Shown one piece after another: positions 6,793-15,838 of a DNA stretch of 49,123 nucleotides; within the stretch, counting starts at the first letter, position 1; every line of letters begins with the position of its first letter. This stretch comes from an uncultured Porphyromonadaceae bacterium (GTDB lineage: Bacteria > Bacteroidota > Bacteroidia > Bacteroidales > UBA11471), in the NCBI GenBank assembly GCA_900547555.1, contig URHG01000017.1, forward strand, positions 1 through 49,123. The letters run 5' to 3'. The position numbers and the translations under genes were made by a program. The notes under the pieces were generated by a model. The model had not been told where the DNA came from. It did not search any database and saw nothing but the letters and a program-made list of their open reading frames with translations.

Positions 6793-8184
6793 TTATGCGT
6801 TTTTAGGGATAATGCGCATATGTGCGGCCGGATAACGCAGGGTAAGGCAACTTGCCTCGGTGAGAACGACGGCGTCGGTATTACGCACGCCGGCGCCTTT
6901 GAGGTCGAGTACCTGGCGGTCGAAAGGAACGTGAGACCATTTCGACAAGAATTCGGGGTCGAAAATAAATCCGTAGTCGCTCATGCCGCATTCGTCGAAG
7001 ACTTCGGAGTAGAGGATAAAGAGACGTCCGAACTTGGAACGGATTTCGGAAAAGTCGATACCCCATTTTACGAAATCTTCATCGGCCGATACGATTTTAT
7101 TTACATCGAGCTTGTTGATGCGACCGATGAAGTCGGAACCGCCGATGAGGATTTTCCGTTTGTTCCCTCCGTTTCCTGTAAAGGCCTCTTTGGCAATGTC
7201 GATAAGATCTTCTTGTGTAAGATCTTTTTCGGGGTCGAACGTGTATTCTTTACCGGCTTGCCACCAGATACCTCCCGTAAGCGAGACCTCTTCTTTCTTT
7301 TTCGAGTCGTAGATACGGCTTTTTACACCGAACATGAAAGTCTTTTCCATACCCAAACGCATGTCGTAGATGGCAGCCTCTTCCGAGTCGGAAAATTCCC
7401 ATTCCACCTCTTTGTTGGCGATTTTTTGGAAAGTCGATTGCTCGATTTGCATTTTGAAGATTTGACAGTAGTTTTGGTCTTTGACCGGCAGAGCCTCGAA
7501 TTGGGCTGTCTGTACATCGAGTTCGGTGGCTGCTCGTCCCATGCGTATAAGCGTGGCACCTTGTTCTATTGAGGGAACGCAACCGGTAATGCTGCCTATG
7601 GTCTTTCCGTTGATGGCATACACGTTGAGTTCTCCGGTTTCCTCTTTACTCGAAATGTAAAGAACGAGGTCGGCTTTCGAGGGTGTTTTTCCATCGCTTT
7701 CATACCCTTTTACACCTTGTACGAGAATCGTTTCCGAGACTTCGAAAATGTCGTTGTTGCTGGTCGTTATTTGTACTTTCTGTGCGGCGGTGGTGGCGCT
7801 GCCCGAGGCCGGCTCGGTGTAGGTTTCGGCGAGAGTTGCTTTGGTCGGTTTCACATCGACCGAGTAATAGTCTACTATCATAGATCCTGATTTTCGGGCT
7901 CCTGCATAGCGGGAAAGTTGGTCGATAGGGGTCGACATGGGACGGACTTTGGTGATGCGTTTGTCGACCTCGTTCATCAGAAGTTCTTTACTGTATTCCC
8001 GTGTAATTTCCGTTGTGAGCGGTGTGCCGGAAATGATCCTTCCCGATGCCGTAGGAATAACGGCGGCCAAAGCGTAGGCGCAATCGTGGAGGACAAACGC
8101 CAATAATGCAATGAGCATGGCGGCAGCGATCCAGAACCAAATGTCTTTTGATTTCAGAAAATTCAAAATCTGTTCTTTTTTCAT
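6793..8184 (-). CDS. SU10-type major capsid protein with N-terminal membrane segment
   Basis: A 463-aa protein. From about residue 45 it reads like SU10-type HK97-fold major capsid proteins: SGTPLTTEITREYSKELL, MSTPIDQLSRYAGARKSGSM, RAATELDVQTAQFEALPVKD, EAAIYDMRLGMEKTFMFG, IDFSEIRSKFGRLF, and a C-terminal strand with TEASCLTLRYPAAHMR. Unusually, residues 14-40 (about WFWIAAAMLIALLAFVLHDC) form a strong hydrophobic segment. A capsid subunit would normally be soluble. The segment may be a removable delta-like region, a membrane anchor or an assembly tether. The gene follows a scaffold-like gene by 73 bases, as in phage head operons. The fold call is fairly confident; the biology is open. Confidence 0.7.
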   Translation of the reverse strand: MKKEQILNFLKSKDIWFWIAAAMLIALLAFVLHDCAYALAAVIPTASGRIISGTPLTTEITREYSKELLMNEVDKRITKVRPMSTPIDQLSRYAGARKSGSMIVDYYSVDVKPTKATLAETYTEPASGSATTAAQKVQITTSNNDIFEVSETILVQGVKGYESDGKTPSKADLVLYISSKEETGELNVYAINGKTIGSITGCVPSIEQGATLIRMGRAATELDVQTAQFEALPVKDQNYCQIFKMQIEQSTFQKIANKEVEWEFSDSEEAAIYDMRLGMEKTFMFGVKSRIYDSKKKEEVSLTGGIWWQAGKEYTFDPEKDLTQEDLIDIAKEAFTGNGGNKRKILIGGSDFIGRINKLDVNKIVSADEDFVKWGIDFSEIRSKFGRLFILYSEVFDECGMSDYGFIFDPEFLSKWSHVPFDRQVLDLKGAGVRNTDAVVLTEASCLTLRYPAAHMRIIPKNA

Positions 8185-8257
8185 GTTTAGTTTGTTTTTA
8201 AGTGGATAAATTTTGTTTTATAGCGTGGTGTGATTCTTTTTTTAGAGTTCCGGCGGG

Positions 8258-9022
8258 TTACATGTCCCACACGCTGCGGCGGCGTCTGAAACCGAATGCG
8301 GCCGAGCGGTTTTCGTCGGTATCGTCTCCGCCTCCGTTACTTCCGAGGTGAGGAAGGATATTCCCGTCCCGTTGCCTACGCTCGGACAAAATCCGTTCGT
8401 TGCGTCCCCTTATTTCGGCGATGCGTTCGGTGTTGTCCATGTCGAGATCGTAGTTGATGCCTTTGAAGAGGAGCTCGAGTATTTCGGTCGTGAAGTCGTG
8501 CATGAACACATGTTCGCACACATGGTGCACACGGTCGAGAAAGTCTTCAAACTCTTCATCGCTCATGCCTTTGTGGGCTTTAAATCGGGCTATGGCACGG
8601 GCACTGTGTTGCCAGTTTTCTTCCATTTCCCGCCGTAATTGTTCTCCGGCTCTGACACGACGGGTAAATTCTTCGTTTTCCCGTTCCAAGTCTGCGAGTT
8701 TACGTTCGTCGCCGACACATTCCAAAATGTCTTTCCCGAAGTGCCGCACGCAAGCAGCCAAAGCGTCGTCGCCACCCAAAACGTCTCCGATAAATTCGGC
8801 CATACGCGGATTTGCCATGAAAATATCGGCCAGTTTCATTTGGTCTTGGCATAGGTAATCGTAGCGTTTTCGCAAGTCGTCTTCGTATTCGAGCAGCGAA
8901 TCGAAAAAGAGGTTTTCATCGTCGAAAGACCGGTCGGGAAAACTTTTACTCAATCTCGCCAGAAGCAGTTCCCGGGAGTTTCGAGGGGTATTTCCATACC
9001 CGTTTCCTGTAAAGTTTCTCAT
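8258..9022 (-). CDS. Scaffold-like phage head protein
   Basis: A 254-aa, highly charged protein with long predicted helices (about 35-75 and 110-165, for example ERKLADLERENEEFTRRVRA) and a disordered acidic to basic tail (GGGDDTDENRSAAFGFRRRR). Position immediately before the major capsid gene, coiled-coil character and a short basic C-terminus are all typical of phage scaffolding proteins, which guide shell assembly. The start MRNFTGNGYGNTPRN is at 9022. It is the first gene of the cassette; the next gene upstream is the divergent host fumarase gene. Confidence 0.55.
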   Translation of the reverse strand: MRNFTGNGYGNTPRNSRELLLARLSKSFPDRSFDDENLFFDSLLEYEDDLRKRYDYLCQDQMKLADIFMANPRMAEFIGDVLGGDDALAACVRHFGKDILECVGDERKLADLERENEEFTRRVRAGEQLRREMEENWQHSARAIARFKAHKGMSDEEFEDFLDRVHHVCEHVFMHDFTTEILELLFKGINYDLDMDNTERIAEIRGRNERILSERRQRDGNILPHLGSNGGGDDTDENRSAAFGFRRRRSVWDM

Positions 9023-9323
9023 AAATATTGTATTTTATAAAGTGAATATTTACCACATTGTTGTGGTGTTTTTACAATGCAAAGAAAAGGTGATAAAAAC
9101 AGGAATACGTGTGATATTTATCAAAAGAATTCTTTTTCTGAAATTTTTTTGAGGGTAAATTACCTTTTGATATCAACGCCGTTGTGTAGGACTGTCATAT
9201 CCCTGTTTCAGGAAGTTGTTTTTTGTATTCGGGCGGAATAACTTTTAAATGATAAATTGGTTATTTCTGGGAGAAAGCGTACCTTTGCTTTCATGAAATC
9301 AATTTGATCCAAATCTTAGAAAT
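9023..9323. promoter_or_regulatory. Divergent promoter region of the capsid cassette and fumarase
   Basis: This 301-base gap has no gene. For the leftward cassette I see a near-consensus -7 element, TTTCTTTG (minus strand, about 9080-9087), and a small hairpin ACCACA-TTGT-TGTGGT at 9052-9067 in the leader, which could be an operator. For fumarase see the separate promoter entry. The rest is AT-rich with nothing else I recognise. Confidence 0.45.
9257..9287 (+). promoter_or_regulatory. Bacteroidota-type promoter of the fumarase gene
   Basis: A -33-like TTGG at 9257-9260, a 19-base spacer and TACCTTTG at 9280-9287 match the Bacteroidota sigma-ABfr consensus (TTTG...TAnnTTTG). Transcription would start near 9294, about 30 bases before the ATG. 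Confidence 0.65.
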
Positions 9324-10970
9324 ATGGCAACAAAACCCTTTAAGTATCAAGAGATGTTCCCTATGGGAAAGGATAGTATCGAGTATTATCTTCTCACGAA
9401 AGATTATGTCTCGGTCGAGAATTTCGACGGTAAGGAAGTTCTTAAAGTCGAACCCGAAGCATTGACCCGGTTGGCCAATGCCGCCATGCGAGATGTATCG
9501 TTCCTGTTGCGTCGCGAGCATAATGAGATGGTCGCCCGCATATTGCACGACCCCGAGGCGAGCGATAACGACAAGTATGTGGCCCTTACCATGTTGCGGA
9601 ATGCCGAAGTGGCTTGCAAGGGTCAGCTTCCTTTCTGCCAAGATACAGGAACAGCCATTGTCATGGGAAAGAAAGGTCAACAGGTATGGACGGGCGGAGG
9701 CGATGAAGAAGCACTTTCGCTGGGTGTATATAAGACATATACCGAAGAAAATCTCCGTTATTCGCAAAATGCTCCCCTCGATATGTACCGCGAGGTGAAT
9801 ACGGGTTGCAACCTGCCTGCTCAGATCGACCTTTACGCTGTCGACGGTATGGAGTATAAATTTCTTTTTATCGCTAAGGGCGGCGGGTCGGCCAATAAGA
9901 CATATCTTTATCAGGAGACAAAGGCACTGATTACGCCCGATAAACTGGTGAACTTTTTGGTAGAAAAAATGAAAACACTCGGGACGGCAGCTTGCCCGCC
10001 TTACCATATCGCTTTTGTGATCGGAGGTACGTCGGCCGAGATGAACCTTAAAACCGTGAAACTCGCTTCGGCCAAGTATTACGATAATCTTCCTACCTCG
10101 GGAAATGAGTTGGGACACGCATTCCGGGACATAGAGCTCGAAAAAGAGGTTTTGCGTGCGGCGCAGGAATCGGGAATAGGTGCTCAGTTCGGTGGTAAAT
10201 ATTTCGCACATGATGTGCGTATTATCCGTCTGCCGCGGCATGGTGCGTCTTGTCCTGTTGGGCTGGGAGTATCTTGTTCGGCCGACCGGAATGTCAAAGC
10301 CAAAATCAATCGGGAAGGTCTGTGGATAGAACGCCTCGATGATAATCCCGGCCAACTTATTCCCGAGGAGTTGCGTCAGGCCGGAGAGGGGAATGCCGTA
10401 AAAATCGATTTAAATCGTCCGATGAACGAGATTCTTGCCGAATTGACCAAATATCCTGTTGCCACACGATTGTCGCTCAACGGAACCATTATAGTGGGTC
10501 GGGATATTGCCCATGCCAAAATCAAAGAACGTCTCGACGCAGGAGAGGAGATGCCGCAGTATCTCAAAGACCACCCTATTTACTATGCCGGACCGGCCAA
10601 GACGCCCGAAGGAATGGCTTCGGGCTCGTTTGGACCTACGACAGCCGGGCGTATGGATTCGTATGTCGATCTATTCCAAAGCAACGGAGGCTCTATGGTC
10701 ATGATCGCCAAAGGCAACCGCAGCCAGCAGGTAACCGATGCCTGCCATAAGCACGGCGGTTTTTATCTGGGTAGTATCGGAGGACCGGCTGCCATACTGG
10801 CGCAAAACAGCATTAAGAAGGTGGAGTGTCTCGAATATCCCGAGCTCGGAATGGAAGCTATTTGGAAAATTGAAGTGGAAAATTTCCCGGCGTTTATTCT
10901 TGTTGACGACAAAGGCAATGATTTTTTCAAACAGATAAAGCCTCTTTGCGTAGGCAGTTGCAAAAAATAG
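9324..10970 (+). CDS. fum: Class I (iron-sulfur) fumarate hydratase
   Basis: A 548-aa enzyme that interconverts fumarate and L-malate, in the reductive branch to succinate used by gut Bacteroidales. C105 (in LPFCQDTGT), C224 (TAACPPYH) and C318 (GVSCSAD) match the three cysteines that bind the 4Fe-4S cluster in E. coli FumA, at the same numbers. Other family blocks include GGGSANKTYLYQET, SSGNELGH-type sequence and SFGPTTAGRMDSYVD. Length is normal for a fused alpha-beta class I fumarase. It is monocistronic, with its own promoter and a strong terminator. Confidence 0.96.
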   Translation: MATKPFKYQEMFPMGKDSIEYYLLTKDYVSVENFDGKEVLKVEPEALTRLANAAMRDVSFLLRREHNEMVARILHDPEASDNDKYVALTMLRNAEVACKGQLPFCQDTGTAIVMGKKGQQVWTGGGDEEALSLGVYKTYTEENLRYSQNAPLDMYREVNTGCNLPAQIDLYAVDGMEYKFLFIAKGGGSANKTYLYQETKALITPDKLVNFLVEKMKTLGTAACPPYHIAFVIGGTSAEMNLKTVKLASAKYYDNLPTSGNELGHAFRDIELEKEVLRAAQESGIGAQFGGKYFAHDVRIIRLPRHGASCPVGLGVSCSADRNVKAKINREGLWIERLDDNPGQLIPEELRQAGEGNAVKIDLNRPMNEILAELTKYPVATRLSLNGTIIVGRDIAHAKIKERLDAGEEMPQYLKDHPIYYAGPAKTPEGMASGSFGPTTAGRMDSYVDLFQSNGGSMVMIAKGNRSQQVTDACHKHGGFYLGSIGGPAAILAQNSIKKVECLEYPELGMEAIWKIEVENFPAFILVDDKGNDFFKQIKPLCVGSCKK

Positions 10971-11001
10971 CGAGGTAAGGAAATATAGCTGAGTTATGGA
11001 A

Positions 11002-11034
11002 AATACCGGTGAAGGCATTCACCGGTATTTTTTT
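11002..11034 (+). terminator. Intrinsic terminator after fumarase
   Basis: A 12-bp perfect stem (AATACCGGTGAA / TTCACCGGTATT) with loop GGCA, followed by a run of Ts. Confidence 0.85.
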
Positions 11035-11075
11035 GTGGAATAGCTATATAAATATGTGTTAATGATATAATAAAA

Positions 11076-11109
11076 TTGCATCTCTATAACGTCTGTTTAT
11101 ATATCTTTG
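11076..11109 (+). promoter_or_regulatory. Promoter of the secreted polysaccharide pair
   Basis: TATCTTTG at 11102-11109 fits the -7 consensus. A TTGC at 11076-11079 is the likely -33 element, with a slightly long spacer of about 22 bases. The leader to the ATG at 11220 is about 100 bases. Confidence 0.5.
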
Positions 11110-11219
11110 AAAAATCTAATATAATTGTCGGACATTCCATATTTGATTCTGTATCGGGACATGAAGACGATGCTGTTATTATTGTGCTGGTAGACCTTAA
11201 TTATCTAAAAATAAGTATC

Positions 11220-13655
11220 ATGAAAAAAATCTTTACTTTATGTGCATTTCTATGTGCTGCGATAATGGCCGGAAATGCAGGAGAAATCGTTTTGTGCGAT
11301 TTCGAAAATTACAATGTGGGAGATGCATTTACGATGGTCAATATTTATGGCCCGACGACTTCCACAGCCGAAGTGGTAGCCGATCCCCTCAATCCCGACA
11401 ACAAGGTGTTGTACGTAAAAGTCGATAATTGGAATACTTTTGTGCAGTTTGCTCTTCCCGAAGGTATTACGGGCAAAAATTTGCTCGACAACTATCAGAA
11501 AGTTTCTTTCGACCTCTATCGGTCGGCAGATCAAACCAACGATTATATGCAGACGGCTGTGCTGCTCGGGCCGTCCACAGATGGGTCTACGACCCTCTAT
11601 TGGGACAGTGATTATCCTTTCTTGGGAGATAAAGGCAAGTGGATACCCAAAAGCTACGATTTTAATCGTATCTACAACGAGTCTGCGACTCTTTTGTTGG
11701 GCCTTCACTGTGATGTCGTAGAGTATTACATCGATAATGTGCGTCTTTCGGGAGTATCATCGGTCGAGACCGACACGATTCGCTGGACAGCTTCTGTGTC
11801 GAATGTTTGGGACGCGGCGACAACCAATTTCTCCGCTTTGGAAGATGATCCTGCCACAGGAGCACCGGTTGCTTTCGCTTCGGGCAATCGTGTCATTTTC
11901 GACGATAATGTGTTGACTACGGCAACCACTACTCCTACAACGGTACAGGTAAGTGGACCGATGGAGGCCTCGACTGTCGTTTTCGATAATACCGAATTGG
12001 ATTATACGCTCACGGCAGCCGACGGTGCGGCGGCCTTGACCGGAGCCGGACAGTTTATTGTACAAGGCGGCGGTTCTGTAACAGTAGGAGTCAATAACCA
12101 GTTCCTGAAAGGGACTTGGCTCAAAGACGGAAAATTGCGTATGGGGGTTCAAAACGGGAATGTCCTCGGCACATCGTTGCTTACCGAGGGTGGGACGCTC
12201 TATACCTGTTTCGACAACAGCGCCGATAGTTACGTGTCGGTAAGTACCCCTATAACTATGGCCGAAGGGACAGCTCTCGATGTATATCTGTCGCGTTATG
12301 CTTATTGGATGTCTTCTCTCTCCGGCAACGGTACGCTGAATATCTATACCGGTGGCGAGCGTTCTCATTTGGGAAATGAAAAAGGGGCGAAGTATCCCGA
12401 TTGGAATGGGTTCACGGGAACAGTGCATGTCTATCCTTATAAAGAGGTTGTGTCGACGGCCGGTTTTTATGGCGTGGTTTTGGGTCATGGAGGTAAGACT
12501 TTCAATCCCGCAGAGATAGAAGAAAGTGTGTCTTCGGGCAAGGTGAATACGATGTTCGAGAACTCCGTTCTTGTTTTGCACGATGGCACGGCGTTGGCCT
12601 GTGAGTCGGGTACACGCGCTTTCCGCATCGGTGAACTGCAAATGGCTCCTACCTCGCGTATCTATGGCTATTTCAAGGCTTCCTCACCGAGTTCTTATTT
12701 CTTGGTGGGTTGCTCCGATACCGACTCTGAACTGTCCGGACAGATCGCTCCTCCCGAGAAAAACGGAAAACCGTATATCGAACAAACCTTAGGTATCATC
12801 AAAGAGGGTACCGGAACCTATACGCTCACCAATAACAATAACCTTATCACAGGTGGCATTCAAGTTCTCGGTGGTAAATTGCTGGTCGATAACGATGTCG
12901 AGGCAGCTGCGGCCGAAGGATTGACGGGCGGAACCGGTTATGCCAAAAGTGGAACTCTTGTTTTTGTGTTTGAAGGTGCAACTATCGGTGGTACAGGAAA
13001 TATTGCCGATGATGTCGATGTATATGGACGCCTCGAACCGGGTAGCAACGGTATCGGTACATTGACTTTGAAAAATTTTGCCTCGGACGACTCCGTGTCG
13101 CTCTATTTGCGTCCGACTACTGAAATGGAATTTGAGATTGCTTCGCCTACTCATCACGACAGCCTGATTGTCGACGGTCATCTGGTGTATTACAACCAGA
13201 CACAGGATTTCATGGAGAGCGACGAGAAACCGGTTGTCAGAATCAAAATAGATGATAGCTACGTCTATAATGAAGGCGATGAGTTTGTTCTCATTTCTTA
13301 CAAAGGGAAATCTTCATTATGGGGTGATCCGTGGGATTTCAATGTGAAATTGCCCGATACGGAAAAATGGGCGGTTGAAGAGCGTACCACCGAAACAGGC
13401 AAACAATTCGTACTTGTTGCCAAAAGCACGAGCGGTGTGAAATCGACCGAGAGCGAAGACCGGGTACGTATCTATACTCAATCCGGAAATATCTGTGTAG
13501 AGAGTGAGGCCGGTGATGTGATCCGTCTGTATTCTACTTCGGGACAGCTTCTTAAATCGGAGACCGCCCGTCAAGGAGTTACTCTTATCGATGTTGTTCC
13601 CGGTGCTTATGTGATAGAAGTTGCCGGACAATCGACAACGATTGTCAATTATTAA
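11220..13655 (+). CDS. Secreted beta-strand-repeat protein with carbohydrate-binding-like N-terminus
   Basis: An 811-aa protein. I choose ATG 11220 because it begins a signal peptide (MKKIFTLCAFLCAAIMAGNA); an upstream non-ATG extension lacks one. Residues about 21-180 are homologous to the N-terminal module of the xylanase encoded next (both have DFENY, VADP, WNT, FDLYR and YYIDNVRL or FYIDNVRL type blocks) and look like a jelly-roll carbohydrate-binding domain. The central part resembles autotransporter-associated beta-strand repeats (for example GTGTYTLTNNNNLITGGIQV). The last about 70 residues (VRIYTQSGN...GQLLKSE...VPGAYVIEV) look like a T9SS sorting tail. No catalytic site is recognised. 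It may anchor or hold plant cell wall glycans. Only 31 bases separate it from the xylanase gene. Confidence 0.7.
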   Translation: MKKIFTLCAFLCAAIMAGNAGEIVLCDFENYNVGDAFTMVNIYGPTTSTAEVVADPLNPDNKVLYVKVDNWNTFVQFALPEGITGKNLLDNYQKVSFDLYRSADQTNDYMQTAVLLGPSTDGSTTLYWDSDYPFLGDKGKWIPKSYDFNRIYNESATLLLGLHCDVVEYYIDNVRLSGVSSVETDTIRWTASVSNVWDAATTNFSALEDDPATGAPVAFASGNRVIFDDNVLTTATTTPTTVQVSGPMEASTVVFDNTELDYTLTAADGAAALTGAGQFIVQGGGSVTVGVNNQFLKGTWLKDGKLRMGVQNGNVLGTSLLTEGGTLYTCFDNSADSYVSVSTPITMAEGTALDVYLSRYAYWMSSLSGNGTLNIYTGGERSHLGNEKGAKYPDWNGFTGTVHVYPYKEVVSTAGFYGVVLGHGGKTFNPAEIEESVSSGKVNTMFENSVLVLHDGTALACESGTRAFRIGELQMAPTSRIYGYFKASSPSSYFLVGCSDTDSELSGQIAPPEKNGKPYIEQTLGIIKEGTGTYTLTNNNNLITGGIQVLGGKLLVDNDVEAAAAEGLTGGTGYAKSGTLVFVFEGATIGGTGNIADDVDVYGRLEPGSNGIGTLTLKNFASDDSVSLYLRPTTEMEFEIASPTHHDSLIVDGHLVYYNQTQDFMESDEKPVVRIKIDDSYVYNEGDEFVLISYKGKSSLWGDPWDFNVKLPDTEKWAVEERTTETGKQFVLVAKSTSGVKSTESEDRVRIYTQSGNICVESEAGDVIRLYSTSGQLLKSETARQGVTLIDVVPGAYVIEVAGQSTTIVNY

Positions 13656-13686
13656 TTTCGTCGAAACCTTTTAAATATAACCGAAT

Positions 13687-15405
13687 ATGAAAAAAGTATG
13701 GTTAGTCTCTCTTACGCTGTTGGCCTATACCGCCATTGGTGCCGAGGAGAAAGTTTTGTTCGATTTTGAAAATTATACGATAGGCGAGACCATTCCGATG
13801 AATGATATTTTCGACGGAAGCAATACCGAATCGCGAGCCACCGTTGTGGCCGACCCGATCAATGGCCAAAATAAGGTATTGCATATTACCAATAGAAGTT
13901 GGAATACCACTGTTGAATTTACGCTCGACCAAATGACGGCCGAGGAGGTAACCGGCGATTACCAGTATTTGGCATTTGACTTGTACCGCCCTTCGACCGA
14001 TGGAGAATACAAACAGTTCTCAGCCCGCATAGGAGCCGATACGATTTATGCCGATGCCGGCTTTGTAACGCAGGGTGCCGCCGAACAATGGGTTGAGCGG
14101 TCGTACCGTATGACAAAGGTCTCGAATACCAGTGATAAACTCTATATGGGGTATAACTCCAACGACGCCGATTTTTATATCGATAATGTGCGTTTGGTAT
14201 CGTCGGATCTTGGCTATGATTATACCGACGAAACTCAGACCTTGCGTTATTATGCCGAAAAGAGCGGTAAGAAAATCGGCGTGGCCATTCCTCTTTGGCG
14301 TATCGATGTGAACAACGAGAACCTTGTGGAGACAGCAACGGTATCTCATAATTTCAATATGGTAGTGGCCGAAAACGAAATGAAAGTCGATGCCATACAG
14401 CCCAACCGAGGGGAGTTCAATTTCTATGCCGGCGATTGTTTGGTGAGTTTTGCCGAGCGTCATAACATGGAAGTGCGCGGTCATACGCTGGTATGGCATA
14501 AGCAACTGCCGGCATGGATCAGTTCCAACGGTATGAAAAACGACCAGGGCTATACCCGTGAAGAGTTACTCCAAATTCTTAAAGACCATGTTACTACGGT
14601 CGTTACTCATTTCAAAGGCCGTGTCGATGAGTGGGACGTCGTGAACGAATGTCTCGACGACGACCAAAGTATCATTCGCACCAATCCTACGGGGTATAAG
14701 TTGAGAGAGTCGGTTTGGGCTACCGTTATAGGAGAGGATTATATCGACTCGGCCTTTGTATATGCTCATCGTGCCGATCCCGACGCCCGTCTTGTTCTCA
14801 ACGATTATGGTGCAGAGTTTCAAGGAAAAGCCAAAACGACGGCTTTCTATAATTTGGTACGCCGTCTGCAAAAGAGCGGGATTCCGCTCGATGGTGTGGG
14901 ATTCCAGTGTCATCTGACAGTGGGAGAGGAGTTCGACTCGACGAAGTTTGATAACAATGTAAAACGTTATGCTTCATTGGGATTGGAATGTTCTGTTACC
15001 GAGTTGGATATGTCTATTCCCGATTTGGGCTCTCCCGATGCGTATGAACGTCAGGCAGCCGAGTATGCGGCATTGGTCGATGTCATGATGAAATATGACC
15101 ATTGCAGGGCCGTTGTGGTATGGGGCGTAAAAGACGACCAGTCATGGCGTCAAGGCGCACCGTTGTTGTTTAATGCCGCTATGGAGGCCAAACCGGCATT
15201 CTTTGCCTTGCGTAATATTCTTGAAGAGTATGCACAAACAGGAGGTATAGAGAGCTGTACGGTTTCTACGGAAACGTTACCTCCTTATGTCGATGTGTAT
15301 GACGTGATGGGTCGTTCGGTAGCTTTGCAGTTGGAGCGTTCGCAAATAGGGAATTTGCCTTCCGGTTTTTATATTGTCGAGGGGCAGGGCATATTGATTC
15401 ATTGA
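13687..15405 (+). CDS. GH10 endo-1,4-beta-xylanase
   Basis: A 572-aa secreted enzyme predicted to cleave xylan backbones. It has a signal peptide (residues 1-18), an N-terminal carbohydrate-binding-like module (about 20-180) shared with the protein before it, and a GH10 TIM barrel (about 190-515). Barrel motifs include MKVDAIQPNRGEFNF, GHTLVWHKQLP and VVWGVKDDQSWR. E321 in WDVVNE is the expected acid/base and E439 in VTELDM the expected nucleophile. The C-terminal 50 residues (VDVYDVMGRSVAL...LPSGFYIVEG) look like a short T9SS sorting tail. It is probably cotranscribed with the preceding gene. No SusC/SusD pair or regulator lies beside it. Confidence 0.93.
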   Translation: MKKVWLVSLTLLAYTAIGAEEKVLFDFENYTIGETIPMNDIFDGSNTESRATVVADPINGQNKVLHITNRSWNTTVEFTLDQMTAEEVTGDYQYLAFDLYRPSTDGEYKQFSARIGADTIYADAGFVTQGAAEQWVERSYRMTKVSNTSDKLYMGYNSNDADFYIDNVRLVSSDLGYDYTDETQTLRYYAEKSGKKIGVAIPLWRIDVNNENLVETATVSHNFNMVVAENEMKVDAIQPNRGEFNFYAGDCLVSFAERHNMEVRGHTLVWHKQLPAWISSNGMKNDQGYTREELLQILKDHVTTVVTHFKGRVDEWDVVNECLDDDQSIIRTNPTGYKLRESVWATVIGEDYIDSAFVYAHRADPDARLVLNDYGAEFQGKAKTTAFYNLVRRLQKSGIPLDGVGFQCHLTVGEEFDSTKFDNNVKRYASLGLECSVTELDMSIPDLGSPDAYERQAAEYAALVDVMMKYDHCRAVVVWGVKDDQSWRQGAPLLFNAAMEAKPAFFALRNILEEYAQTGGIESCTVSTETLPPYVDVYDVMGRSVALQLERSQIGNLPSGFYIVEGQGILIH

Positions 15406-15487
15406 TTTTTCATTTTGTTCTTATTAATGATTTTGAGAATGTGGCTTTCTTGATGTCTGTTTAAAAGAACAAAATCGTATAGAGGAG

Positions 15488-15530
15488 AGGAGGTCGATTC
15501 CAAAAGAGCGACCTCCTATCTATTTTTACC
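15488..15530 (+). terminator. Terminator of the xylanase operon
   Basis: A 9-bp stem (AGGAGGTCG / CGACCTCCT) with a 12-base loop is followed by ATCTATTTTT. Confidence 0.7.
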
Positions 15531-15570
15531 TACTTGGGTGGAGATGCTTTGGCCCTCAAATGACAGTTAT

Positions 15571-15838
15571 GTCATTCCGAGTGAGGCCGATAGGTCGACG
15601 AGGAATCCCTTCTTTTTACGTGTTTGGGTGGAGATGCTTCGCTGATGCTTGGCATGACACTCGACTGTCATTCCGAACGCATGTGAGGAATCTCCCGTTT
15701 ATTGTCTCTTAGGTAGAGATTCTTCGGTACTTTGCACCTCAGAATGACATTACCGTCATCTCGAACGAGAGTGGGAGATCTTATAGAAAACTCATTAGTC
15801 AAGAGATTTTTCCTTCCTCCGGCCGTCTGAATGACATG
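15571..15838. repeat. Array of GTCATTCCGA / TCAGAATGAC dispersed repeats
   Basis: At least five units sit in tandem and opposite orientations: GTCATTCCGAGTG...GAGGAATCCC (15571), TGTCATTCCGAACGC...GAGGAATCTC (15666), a reverse unit ending CAGAATGACA (about 15714-15748), GTCATCTCGAACGAG (15755) and another reverse unit ending CTGAATGACA (about 15803-15837). They share the GTCATTCCGA core with the copies inside the phage cassette. Confidence 0.75.

Noticed and set aside
1..9022. A type VI or contractile injection system
   Set aside because: No sheath, tube, baseplate spike or AAA+ ATPase gene is visible; only capsid, fibre and lysis type proteins are.
9291..10355. A 354-codon minus-strand open frame over fumarase
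   Set aside because: It lies opposite a complete class I fumarase with all catalytic cysteines; its product has no recognisable features.
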